Origin: Bacillus sp. CECT 9360
GTDB taxonomy: Bacteria; Bacillota; Bacilli; Bacillales; DSM-1321
Assembly: GCF_918741275.1 (NCBI RefSeq)
Contig: NZ_CAKKNA010000008.1
Span: 124,001-188,000 of the forward strand
Length of the DNA stretch: 64,000 bases
Direction of reading: 5' to 3'
This document shows positions 57,230 through 64,000 of this stretch, one piece after another; position 1 is the stretch's first letter; every line of letters begins with the position of its first letter. A model generated the notes under the pieces. The model did no database searches. It saw only the letters and a program-made list of their open reading frames with translations, and had not been told where the DNA came from. The position numbers and the translations under genes were made by a program.

Positions 57230-58114
57230 TTAGTTTTTATTAACCTGGCTCATCACTTCTTCTGCGAAGTTATCCTGACGTTTTTCGATGCCTTCTCCAA
57301 CTTCAAATCTTACAAAATTCTTGATTGTAGCGCCTTTGGATTTTACGAACTCTCCGACTTTTTGATCAGGATTTTTAACGAAAGACTGGTCAACTACGCA
57401 GATCTCTTCATAAAATTTTCCAATCCGGCCTTCTACCATTTTCGCGACGATCTTTTCAGGCTTGCCTTCATTCAACGCCTGTTGAGTAAGGACTTCACGC
57501 TCACGCTCGATCTCATCAGAAGAAACTTGGTCGCGGGAAACGTATTTCGGCTTTATTGCCGCGATATGCATGGAAACATCTTTAGCAGCATCTGCATCCG
57601 TTGTTCCTTCAAGAACTGTCAATACGCCAATTCTTCCACCCATATGAAGATAAGCGCCAAATGCGTCGCTGTCACCTTTAGTCAATACTTCAAAGCGGCG
57701 AAGCGTTAACTTTTCACCAATTTTAGAAATAGCAGCGTTGATATATTCTTCAACCTTTGTACCATTATCCATCGTCTGTTGCAGAGCTTCTTCAGCAGAA
57801 GCAGGTTTTTTAGCCAACAAGTGGGCAGCAAGTTCCTTAACTAACAGTTGGAAGCCTTCGTTCTTAGCAACGAAATCTGTTTCAGAGTTTACTTCAAGAA
57901 TAACCGCTTCGTTTCCTTCAACAAGGATATAAGCTGAACCTTCAGCTGCAACGCGGTCAGCTTTTTTGGCAGCTTTCGCGATTCCTTTTTCACGAAGGTA
58001 GTCAATCGCTTTTTCCATATCGCCATCAGTTTCTGTAAGTGCCTTTTTGCAATCCATCATGCCGGCACCCGTTTTTTCACGCAGTTCTTTTACCATTTGT
58101 GCAGTAATTGCCAT
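57230..58114 (-). CDS. tsf: Elongation factor Ts
   Basis: EF-Ts exchanges GDP on EF-Tu. The 294-residue protein begins [25 protein letters not shown], contains [11 protein letters not shown] (about 75) and [16 protein letters not shown] (about 190), and has the full-length bacterial form. AGGAGGATTTAAAAG precedes the ATG. It follows rpsB, with two dispersed repeats between them. Confidence 0.98.
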   Translation of the reverse strand: MAITAQMVKELREKTGAGMMDCKKALTETDGDMEKAIDYLREKGIAKAAKKADRVAAEGSAYILVEGNEAVILEVNSETDFVAKNEGFQLLVKELAAHLLAKKPASAEEALQQTMDNGTKVEEYINAAISKIGEKLTLRRFEVLTKGDSDAFGAYLHMGGRIGVLTVLEGTTDADAAKDVSMHIAAIKPKYVSRDQVSSDEIEREREVLTQQALNEGKPEKIVAKMVEGRIGKFYEEICVVDQSFVKNPDQKVGEFVKSKGATIKNFVRFEVGEGIEKRQDNFAEEVMSQVNKN

Positions 58115-58225
58115 CTTTTAAATCCTCCTCATAGTTATGTAGCTTATATAATTATAATCTTTCACACATTGGCAGAATCTAAGCCCAATTTACAGGAAAT
58201 CTCCTGAAATATCCGTTACATGCTA

Positions 58226-58440
58226 AGAAAAGCGCAAGCGCCCTGCAAGTAATGAACGTCGACTAATACCTGCCACATCGTTATGTCTTACGTCGACGCC
58301 AGCCCATCCTGGGCAAGTCCGACAAGCATAAAAGACGCACCCGTAGGAGGGCCCAGTAAGGACCCTCAGCTAAAATCCGTCACGTCCTGTGCGTCGGGGC
58401 TGGGCTGCTTACGCTAGACATCCATACATGTTGAAAATTT
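58226..58440 (+). repeat. Dispersed repeat family 2, copy 5 (rpsB-tsf intergenic, long form)
   Basis: This copy starts AGAAAAGCGCAAGCGCCC and includes GTCGACTAATACC, GTCTTACGTCGACGCC and CTGGGCAAGTCCGAC. It ends GCTAGACATCCATACATG. Family 1 copy E begins about 18 bases later. The pair occupies most of the 487-base gap between rpsB and tsf. Confidence 0.85.
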
Positions 58441-58457
58441 TATACTTTTTCTTATCT

Positions 58458-58547
58458 TTTAAAGAAAACTCGCCGGTTGGCAAACCTTTTAAGGTAAGCC
58501 AAAGGCGTAGTTGCACTTATGCAGATAAGGAAAGTTTATACTTTCCC
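58458..58547 (-). repeat. Dispersed repeat family 1, copy E (rpsB-tsf intergenic)
   Basis: The minus strand has GGGAAAGTATAAACTTTCC, CTGCATAAGTGCAACTACGCC and TTTGCC-AACC-GGCGAG followed by TTTTCTTT. It is among the most complete copies of the family. Confidence 0.85.
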
Positions 58548-58554
58548 ATCCGCC

Positions 58555-58597
58555 AAAAAAAGGTGATAAAAGGCCTTATCCTCTTATCACCTTTTTG
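58555..58597 (-). terminator. Terminator of rpsB
   Basis: On the minus strand AAAAAGGTGATAA and TTATCACCTTTTTTT pair around GAGGATAAGGCCTT, five bases after the rpsB stop codon. Confidence 0.9.
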
Positions 58598-58601
58598 CTA
58601 A

Positions 58602-59342
58602 TTAAGCAGTCGTTGTTTCTGTTTCTGTCTCAGCTTCCATTTCAACAGCAGCTGTTTCTTCGCCTTGCTTAGCTTCCAAGATAGCGTCAGCCATTTTGCC
58701 TGTTAATAATTTAACAGCACGGATTGCGTCATCGTTTGCAGGAATGATTACATCGATTTCGTCTGGATCACAGTTTGTGTCGACGATTCCTACTAGCGGG
58801 ATGTTTAATTTGTGAGCTTCTGCTACCGCGATGCGCTCTTTGCGAGGGTCAATCACAAATATTGCGTCTGGAAGACCCTTCATATTTTTAATGCCGCCCA
58901 AGAATTTTTCAAGGCGTTCTAATTCTTTTTTAAGTTGAATGACTTCTTTTTTAGGAAGCACTTCAAATGTGCCGTTTTCTTCCATCTTCTCGATTTCTTT
59001 AAGACGGGTGATACGCTTTTGGATGGTTTCAAAGTTTGTTAAAGTTCCACCTAACCAGCGTTGGTTTACATAGTACATACCAGAACGGATCGCTTCATCT
59101 CTAACAGACTCCTGCGCTTGTTTTTTCGTACCAACGAAAAGGACAGTTCCTCCGTTAGCAGCCACTTCTTTAACGAATTTGTAAGCTTCTTCAACCTTTT
59201 TCACAGTCTTTTGAAGGTCGATGATATAGATGCCGTTACGCTCAGTGAAGATGTACTTCTTCATTTTTGGGTTCCAACGGCGGGTTTGGTGTCCGAAATG
59301 CACACCAGCTTCAAGCAATTGCTTCATAGAAATTACTGACAT
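58602..59342 (-). CDS. rpsB: 30S ribosomal protein S2
   Basis: The 246-residue protein has the S2 signatures [21 protein letters not shown] at the start and [19 protein letters not shown] (about 158), and a low-complexity acidic C-terminus ([13 protein letters not shown]). S2 joins late in 30S assembly and binds S1. AGGAGGAAACAAA precedes the ATG. A strong promoter lies 115-145 bases upstream, giving a leader of about 105 nt that may be regulatory. Confidence 0.98.
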   Translation of the reverse strand: MSVISMKQLLEAGVHFGHQTRRWNPKMKKYIFTERNGIYIIDLQKTVKKVEEAYKFVKEVAANGGTVLFVGTKKQAQESVRDEAIRSGMYYVNQRWLGGTLTNFETIQKRITRLKEIEKMEENGTFEVLPKKEVIQLKKELERLEKFLGGIKNMKGLPDAIFVIDPRKERIAVAEAHKLNIPLVGIVDTNCDPDEIDVIIPANDDAIRAVKLLTGKMADAILEAKQGEETAAVEMEAETETETTTA

Positions 59343-59457
59343 TTTGTTTCCTCCTAATTGGTTTGTTTAGCCTCCGTCCCGATCATTTTCAAACAGAAAC
59401 TGTAAAAACAGCACCATCTGCCTGAATTACGAAACGTGTGTAATAACACCATGAAAT

Positions 59458-59486
59458 AATATAGCATATACAGGTGTTACAATCAA
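59458..59486 (-). promoter_or_regulatory. Sigma-A promoter of rpsB
   Basis: On the minus strand TTGATT (59486-59481), a 17-base spacer and TGC-TATATT (-10 at 59463-59458, extended) precede a leader of about 105 nt. No other feature is seen in the swrB-rpsB gap. Confidence 0.8.
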
Positions 59487-59500
59487 GCAATTTCCAACAC

Positions 59501-60178
59501 TTAAATCCGGAATTTTAATAAAAGCTCGATTTCAGTTTTCCCTCTGTTTAACTTTTTGGCAATCTCTTCTGTTGTCAAGCCTTGATCATACATCTCAAAA
59601 ATGTCCTGAGGTAGCGATTGAGAACTGTTGTTTACAGATTTATTCAGAGTTTCCTTGAAATTGCTTTTACGTGTTTCTTCCATAAGCTCTGATTGACCTG
59701 GACTGTCACCATGGGCAGTGATGTCAATCATGTCTGGCCTTTCGGTTAAGCCGGCAGGTTCATACCCTGTCGATTTTTCTGTTTCGGCAAGAGGTTTCTG
59801 GTTTTTGTATGCTAAAACTGCCGCGTTCTTAGAAACTTTCCCCAACGCTTGAGGATTTAATTTTTCAGTTGCAGGGGGTGTGGAAGATGGCAACTGCTCT
59901 GTAGTGGCTGATGGTCTAAACGTAGCATGGGTCGCGGTTTCGTTATTTGCCGCCTGTTTTTCCTTAAGATCAGGCCTGTGAAGTTTCTCGAGGAGCAATT
60001 CATTTTCTTCTTTCATTTCCATTACGAAAGCGCTCATTAATTCCTCGATTTCAGCCATTGTTTCTTTTTGGTTTCTTTCAGCCGCCATCAAACGATTTTG
60101 GCGTAGAAATAGGATAATGACAGCAAAGATCGTGAGGATATTCAATAAAAAAAGGATAAAGATGATAAATGCATTCAT
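59501..60178 (-). CDS. swrB: SwrB-like swarming motility/flagellar assembly protein
   Basis: The 225-residue protein matches the position and layout of SwrB (YlxL) at the end of the fla/che operon. It has one N-terminal membrane span (about 4-25), a coiled coil (about 30-70), a low-complexity linker, and a C-terminal helix-turn-helix-like module (IFEMYDQGLTTEEIAKKLNRGKTEIELLLKF, split DUF6115-type, residues about 193-224). SwrB promotes activation of the flagellar export apparatus in B. subtilis. The middle is poorly conserved, so assignment rests on ends and context. Confidence 0.8.
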   Translation of the reverse strand: MNAFIIFILFLLNILTIFAVIILFLRQNRLMAAERNQKETMAEIEELMSAFVMEMKEENELLLEKLHRPDLKEKQAANNETATHATFRPSATTEQLPSSTPPATEKLNPQALGKVSKNAAVLAYKNQKPLAETEKSTGYEPAGLTERPDMIDITAHGDSPGQSELMEETRKSNFKETLNKSVNNSSQSLPQDIFEMYDQGLTTEEIAKKLNRGKTEIELLLKFRI

Positions 60179-60188
60179 ATTAGACCTC

Positions 60189-60503
60189 TTATCCGGAATA
60201 GTCTATGCTTATTCCTTTATAAGGATGTTGATATTTTTTTTGTCTTGCATCCATTGTTTTTTTCTTTCTAGGTTGCCGCTGGTTTCCTTCTTGACCGGCA
60301 CCCTCGCCATCCTTATGTAATGACAGTTTTTCTTTTTGTTCTTGCTTTATGACTGCTGTTCTTTTCTTTTCATCATCTTTGTGAACCTCATTAGCAGCAT
60401 GATGGTGGGCAAGTTGATCCTTCTGTTGCCATTGCTCTTGGATCTTGCCGGCATCATGCGTTCGAGGCAGCGCGACTTGCAGCTCTATCGCTTTTAAACT
60501 CAT
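60189..60503 (-). CDS. Small charged protein of the fla/che operon, function unknown
   Basis: The 104-residue protein has a conserved-looking N-terminus (SLKAIELQVALPRTHDAGKIQ), a middle full of K, E, Q and H without hydrophobic stretches, and a C-terminal HPYKGISIDYSG. I know similar small proteins at this position in other bacilli, but no function. It lies between the DUF342/FapA gene and swrB on the same strand with short gaps, so it is in the motility operon. B. subtilis, as far as I recall, lacks it here. Confidence 0.75.
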   Translation of the reverse strand: MSLKAIELQVALPRTHDAGKIQEQWQQKDQLAHHHAANEVHKDDEKKRTAVIKQEQKEKLSLHKDGEGAGQEGNQRQPRKKKTMDARQKKYQHPYKGISIDYSG

Positions 60504-60518
60504 AGGAAACTCCTGCCT

Positions 60519-61871
60519 TTACAGTGGAATTGAAGTAATTTCACCTTGATTCAGGAAGATCTTTACAGAGGATATTGGGTTGTGAATTAACTTCGAATAT
60601 TTAGAAAAATGGATTTGGTTGTTTGGATACAGTTGCCCCTTCACCTTTAAATAGGAATGGGTACCAGGATTATCTTTTTCATGAAGCTCAGCCAATTCCA
60701 ATTCCAGGTTATCAAGCTGGCTTTTAAGCGCAAAATACGTTGCTTGCTGCCTTTGCAGCATTTCTTGTTCTTTGCCTTCCGCATTGCCCTTTGCTGCCAA
60801 TACCATCTTCAGTTTTTCTTTTAGCGCTTCAAGTTTTTTTAGGGAGTCTTTCAATTTGAATATCTCGCCCTGTACCTGACGTTCTTTTTCAACGTTTTCC
60901 GCAAAGCTACCAATAAATAAATCAGCCCGTGCGAAATGTTGATTGCCGATTTCACCCACTTCGATTACTTCACCAGCGGAAAGCTTCCCGCCGATAATAT
61001 TTTCGCCTTTGATTCTCCTGCCTGCCGTAACTGAGCTGTTCATAATAAAGGTCTCTGTTACAATATCATTTCCGGCTTCCACATTTGCCTGGTTCAGATA
61101 ACGTGTATTTAGGTTGACTCCTGCCTTGACGCTTCCTTTTAACTGCCCAGCAATACCACCTCTTATATGAATGGAACCACCAGCCTCAATAACCGATGCT
61201 TCGACAATTCCATATATCCGAATATCGCCACCCGCTTTGATCTGATAACCTGGCGGAACATTGCCGTGAATCGTGACGTTACCGATAAAATCAACGTTTC
61301 CTGTTTTCATATCGATATCGCCTTTGACCTCGAAGTTAGGAAATACATTGATTGAATTAGAGGTGACACTGATTTGACCATCCGTTGTCGCAAAAAATTG
61401 ATCATTTTGAAACAAAATGTTTTTTCCTGGTTTCAATCTTAGCTGGCGACCATCCCGGGCAGGAAGTATATTCCCGTAGACATCTTTTCCGGTAGTTCCC
61501 GGAGTGGGAGAGCTGATGCTGGCCAGCAATTGGCCATCTTTCACCGAAGGAATGGTCAGTATATTGCGAAAATCAAACTTTTCACCACTAGCATTCTTTT
61601 GTTCTTCATGGATTTCATTCTGCAAATAAGCGTCCTCCCCATTTAGCGGGGGGATTCCTTCCGCTACTGTTACCGGATACTCCACGCTATATGGATTTTC
61701 GCAAATTTGTTGAATCACACCGTTTTTATAGCCAAACACGATTTTCCTTTCCTTAAGGAGGCCCAGCAGTGTGTCTTGATCCCAGGCAGTGTCGTCTGTT
61801 ACATCAGGATTTATCGTCAAGGTAGCAGACAACCGATTTTTGGATACATTGATATCAAAGAGGCGATTCAT
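60519..61871 (-). CDS. DUF342 family protein (FapA-like)
   Basis: The 450-residue protein belongs to the DUF342/FapA family: an N-terminal region, a right-handed beta-helix-like repeat segment (about 165-320; GNVDFIGNVTIHGNVPPGYQI, AGGDIRIYGIVEASVIEAGGSI in consecutive blocks) and a C-terminal coiled coil (about 325-400) with a small final domain. FapA proteins affect polar flagellar assembly in Vibrio; the role in bacilli is not settled. ATG 61871 follows GATGGTG by six bases. It lies 18 bases after sigD, which B. subtilis does not have at this position. Confidence 0.85.
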   Translation of the reverse strand: MNRLFDINVSKNRLSATLTINPDVTDDTAWDQDTLLGLLKERKIVFGYKNGVIQQICENPYSVEYPVTVAEGIPPLNGEDAYLQNEIHEEQKNASGEKFDFRNILTIPSVKDGQLLASISSPTPGTTGKDVYGNILPARDGRQLRLKPGKNILFQNDQFFATTDGQISVTSNSINVFPNFEVKGDIDMKTGNVDFIGNVTIHGNVPPGYQIKAGGDIRIYGIVEASVIEAGGSIHIRGGIAGQLKGSVKAGVNLNTRYLNQANVEAGNDIVTETFIMNSSVTAGRRIKGENIIGGKLSAGEVIEVGEIGNQHFARADLFIGSFAENVEKERQVQGEIFKLKDSLKKLEALKEKLKMVLAAKGNAEGKEQEMLQRQQATYFALKSQLDNLELELAELHEKDNPGTHSYLKVKGQLYPNNQIHFSKYSKLIHNPISSVKIFLNQGEITSIPL

Positions 61872-61889
61872 CGTAAACACCATCCCAAT

Positions 61890-62663
61890 TTATTCTTTAA
61901 TATTTTGCACCTGCAAAGTGGTTCGTAACTTAAAAATGGCTCTAGAATGAATCTGGGATATTCTCGATGTTGATAAACTCATTACCTGGCCAATTTCTGT
62001 TAATGTCAATTCTTCTTTGTAAAATAACTGAAGTACCAACTGCTCTTTTTCATTTAAGGTTTCAATGACCCGGGACAATTCTTCATATAATTCTTCCTTC
62101 ATGAGGCTATCCTCCGGAAGAAGAGCCCTCTCGTCCTTAACATGGAAGTTCGTTCCTTCTTTATCTTCCTTTTCCTGTGGAGACTCGTCCATGGAAAGGA
62201 CATTCGCAAAAAAGTTTTCATTCAAAGCTGAATACACTTCATCTTCCGATATATGCAGGAATTCAGCAATTTCCCCGGGTGTTACGTTTCGCATATGCTT
62301 TTGTTCAAGTTCTTCAATGGCCGCTTCTATTTTTTTTGCTTTTTCCCGGGCGCTGCGCGGCAGCCAATCCTCTTTTCTCAAGCCATCAAGGATGGCCCCA
62401 CGAATACGGAATGATGCATATGTATCGAACTTTAAATCCCGTTTCGGATCAAATCTTTCCAATGCATCGAATAATCCCATCATCCCGAGACTTCTGATAT
62501 CATCGCGGTTTACATTCTTGGGCAGGTTAACAGATATTCTTTGGACATGATAGGAAACGAGGGGCATATATTTTTTCACCAAAATGTCCCCTGCCCCGGG
62601 ATCACGGCAGTCAATCCAATTCTTCCAATGCAGCTGCTCTTCTCCAGTAGTCAGTTGAGACAT
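61890..62663 (-). CDS. sigD: RNA polymerase sigma-D factor (FliA/WhiG type)
   Basis: Sigma-D drives late flagellar, chemotaxis and autolysin genes. The 257-residue protein has region 2 (VNRDDIRSLGMMGLFDALERFDP, about 50-72; FDTYASFRIRGAILDGLR), region 3 (about 110-140) and region 4 (EELTLTEIGQVMSLSTSRISQIHSRA in two blocks, about 215-245). AGGAGG precedes the ATG. It follows cheD in the fla/che operon. Confidence 0.97.
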   Translation of the reverse strand: MSQLTTGEEQLHWKNWIDCRDPGAGDILVKKYMPLVSYHVQRISVNLPKNVNRDDIRSLGMMGLFDALERFDPKRDLKFDTYASFRIRGAILDGLRKEDWLPRSAREKAKKIEAAIEELEQKHMRNVTPGEIAEFLHISEDEVYSALNENFFANVLSMDESPQEKEDKEGTNFHVKDERALLPEDSLMKEELYEELSRVIETLNEKEQLVLQLFYKEELTLTEIGQVMSLSTSRISQIHSRAIFKLRTTLQVQNIKE

Positions 62664-62710
62664 GGGTTACCTCCTAGCTTGCGGAAAATACTTTTCTATG
62701 AGACCGAATA

Positions 62711-63208
62711 TTATATATCTATAACGCTTTTATTAACCGTTCTGATATTCAACATATTTGTTTTTGGATTGAACTCGATTGTTCTTCCGCTGTTTCCCCC
62801 AACATCTTCCGATACAATTTGAATCCGCAGTTCGTCGAGGGTAGTGCGCACCGCCTCTACATTGCGCGGCCCGATCCTCATCAGATCGCTTCCGTTTGAA
62901 AACTGAAACATCTGGGCGCCCCCAGCCATTTTTGCCTGCATCGATGATAGCCTTGCCCCTTTATTTACCAGTAGGTTAACCAATTCATAGAGTGCGGTGT
63001 CTGCATATTTCGCTAGATTCATTGGGCTGCCCTTTGAAAGGGTGGAATCCGGAAGCATAATATGAGCCATGCCAGCTATCTCTTTCATTTGATCGAAAAC
63101 CACAACCCCCACACATGAGCCGAGTCCCGAAGTCCTGATCGTGTCAGGCGCCCGGACTATGTTCATATCAGCAATACCGACTTTGACGATGTTCATTAAA
63201 TCAGTCAT
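62711..63208 (-). CDS. cheD: Chemoreceptor glutamine deamidase CheD
   Basis: The 165-residue protein has the catalytic Cys in TSGLGSCVGVVVFD (about residue 31) and His in GMAHIMLPDS (about 48), plus AKMAGGAQMF. CheD deamidates receptor glutamines and stimulates the CheC phosphatase. Its ATG overlaps the end of cheC by four bases (ATGA), so the partner proteins are translated together. Confidence 0.96.
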   Translation of the reverse strand: MTDLMNIVKVGIADMNIVRAPDTIRTSGLGSCVGVVVFDQMKEIAGMAHIMLPDSTLSKGSPMNLAKYADTALYELVNLLVNKGARLSSMQAKMAGGAQMFQFSNGSDLMRIGPRNVEAVRTTLDELRIQIVSEDVGGNSGRTIEFNPKTNMLNIRTVNKSVIDI

Positions 63209-63840
63209 CCTGAGTTAACTCCTAAAGAGGCAAAGATCGTTTCAAACGACTCTGGATCCGGCAGCAGGAAAAAATGTCCGTTGACACTGTTTGTATCTTG
63301 TCCAACCTCGGAAAGTGCCGTATCAATGACAATCGCATAATCACTTACCTGTGAAAGTTCCAGTAAGCCGTAGCTGATTGTTGCGCCTGCCATGTCGTAG
63401 CTTAGAGCTGGTACAGACGGATATAGATGAAGTCCGGTAAAGTCAGATAAAGCTGAGAGATAGGACCCGGACAGGATATTTCCAAGTTCCTTAAGCGCAG
63501 ACATGGACAGCTCTGAAAACGGTGGCATCTCAAAGGAAAAATCTTTTTCATCCGTCATTTGGTGTATAAAGTACTTAGCCTGATGGGGGGACAGAACAAA
63601 AAGGATATTTCCCGGAGCATCTCCTTCAATTCTGAGGAAAACGCTCAATACAATCGTTTCCGCACCGCCCGCCAACTCCATCATTTCATCGAAGGATACG
63701 ATCCGCACACTCGGCACTTTCATATCAATCTTTTTAGACAACAGTTTGGATAGCGCCGTAGCCGCATTGCCGGCCCCAATATTTCCGATTTCCTTTAAAA
63801 TATCAAGATGGACAGCTGAGATTTTTTCGGTGAACGACAT
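63205..63840 (-). CDS. cheC: CheY-P phosphatase CheC
   Basis: The 211-residue protein has the two CheC phosphatase motifs: LKEIGNIGAGNAATAL (about 16-31) and LKELGNILSGSY (about 118-129), each with the E-x2-N pair. CheC removes phosphate from CheY-P and binds CheD in the adaptation system. It starts 4 bases after the cheW stop codon. Confidence 0.96.
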   Translation of the reverse strand: MSFTEKISAVHLDILKEIGNIGAGNAATALSKLLSKKIDMKVPSVRIVSFDEMMELAGGAETIVLSVFLRIEGDAPGNILFVLSPHQAKYFIHQMTDEKDFSFEMPPFSELSMSALKELGNILSGSYLSALSDFTGLHLYPSVPALSYDMAGATISYGLLELSQVSDYAIVIDTALSEVGQDTNSVNGHFFLLPDPESFETIFASLGVNSG

Positions 63841-63844
63841 GTGT

Positions 63845-64000
63845 TTATCCTTCTATACTTAGAGATTTTATTAAATCTTCAGGATTCAATATCTTTTCAA
63901 GATCGACTAAAATCATCAGTCTTTTTTCTATTTTTGCCACCCCGGAAATATACTCTGCTTCCACAGTTCCGACGACTTCAGGCTGCGGCTCTATATTCGA
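63845..64000 (-). CDS. cheW: Chemotaxis coupling protein CheW, C-terminal end (5' part outside window)
   Basis: The last 51 codons of a frame open at the window edge read EPQPEVVGTVEAEYISGVAK and KRLMILVDLEKIL, the conserved end of CheW, and stop with TAA at 63847-63845. CheW links receptors to CheA. Its position before cheC, cheD and sigD is as in B. subtilis. Confidence 0.9.
   Translation of the reverse strand, partial: SNIEPQPEVVGTVEAEYISGVAKIEKRLMILVDLEKILNPEDLIKSLSIEG

Noticed and set aside
58389-58601. Plus-strand frame of 70 codons between rpsB and tsf
   Set aside because: It is made of family 2 and family 1 repeat sequence; similar peptides (RRSCTYA) appear in the other copies, so this is translated repeat, not a gene.

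Overview
The window is a compact, almost entirely minus-strand piece of the core chromosome of an endospore-forming Bacillaceae bacterium. It is clearly a relative of Bacillus subtilis but not that species. The evidence is the gene order (che/sigD/swrB - rpsB-tsf-pyrH-frr-uppS-cdsA-dxr-rseP-proS-polC - rimP-nusA-ylxRQ-infB-ylxP-rbfA-truB-ribF-rpsO-pnp-ylxY-mlpA-ymxH-dpaAB-asd-dapG-dapA-rnjB-tepA-spoIIIE - ymf genes - pgsA-cinA-recA-rny-ymdB-spoVS), the sporulation genes (dpaAB, spoIIIE, spoVS, ylxY), an LexA-type SOS box at recA, and strong AGGAGG-type ribosome binding sites. Protein sequences resemble the Cytobacillus/Mesobacillus/Neobacillus-like part of the family, but I cannot fix the genus from here.

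Layout, read in the direction of transcription (from high to low coordinates). 64000-59501: the 3' end of the fla/che operon (cheW end, cheC, cheD, sigD, a DUF342/FapA gene, a small unknown gene, swrB). 59342-49543: translation, nucleotide, isoprenoid and envelope genes (rpsB, tsf, pyrH, frr, uppS, cdsA, dxr, rseP, proS). 49078-44762: replicative polymerase polC. 44535-37440: the nusA-infB operon with truB and ribF. 37210-31575: rpsO, pnp, ylxY, mlpA, ymxH. 31359-26341: dipicolinate synthase and the aspartate/diaminopimelate genes that feed it. 26029-20291: RNase J2, TepA, YlzJ, SpoIIIE. 20238-13869: the only intact plus-strand gene (DUF6509), a GntR regulator and a BMP-type nucleoside ABC importer. 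13605-5986: M16 peptidase pair, SDR, DUF3243, DUF3388, RodZ-like, PgsA, CinA. 5619-920: recA, RNase Y, YmdB, an IS200/IS605-like remnant, SpoVS. 810-1: a membrane-dipeptidase-family gene cut by the window edge.

The genes are ordinary. The unusual content is in the intergenic DNA. Two dispersed repeat families are inserted between genes. One (6 copies) carries a short hairpin with a T-rich tail and compensatory base changes between copies. The other (5 copies) begins with a GAAAAGCGnAAGCGCC-type head, and the two families lie next to each other at two loci. A 132-nt nested inverted-repeat cloverleaf lies just downstream of rnjB, and a one-armed relative lies upstream of the DUF6509 gene. There is also a perfect 14-bp inverted repeat framing the asd leader, and a decayed IS200/IS605 element whose right end supplies the ymdB stop codon. 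About a third of the genes appear to use GTG or TTG starts. No CRISPR array, prophage, tRNA, rRNA or defence system is visible.
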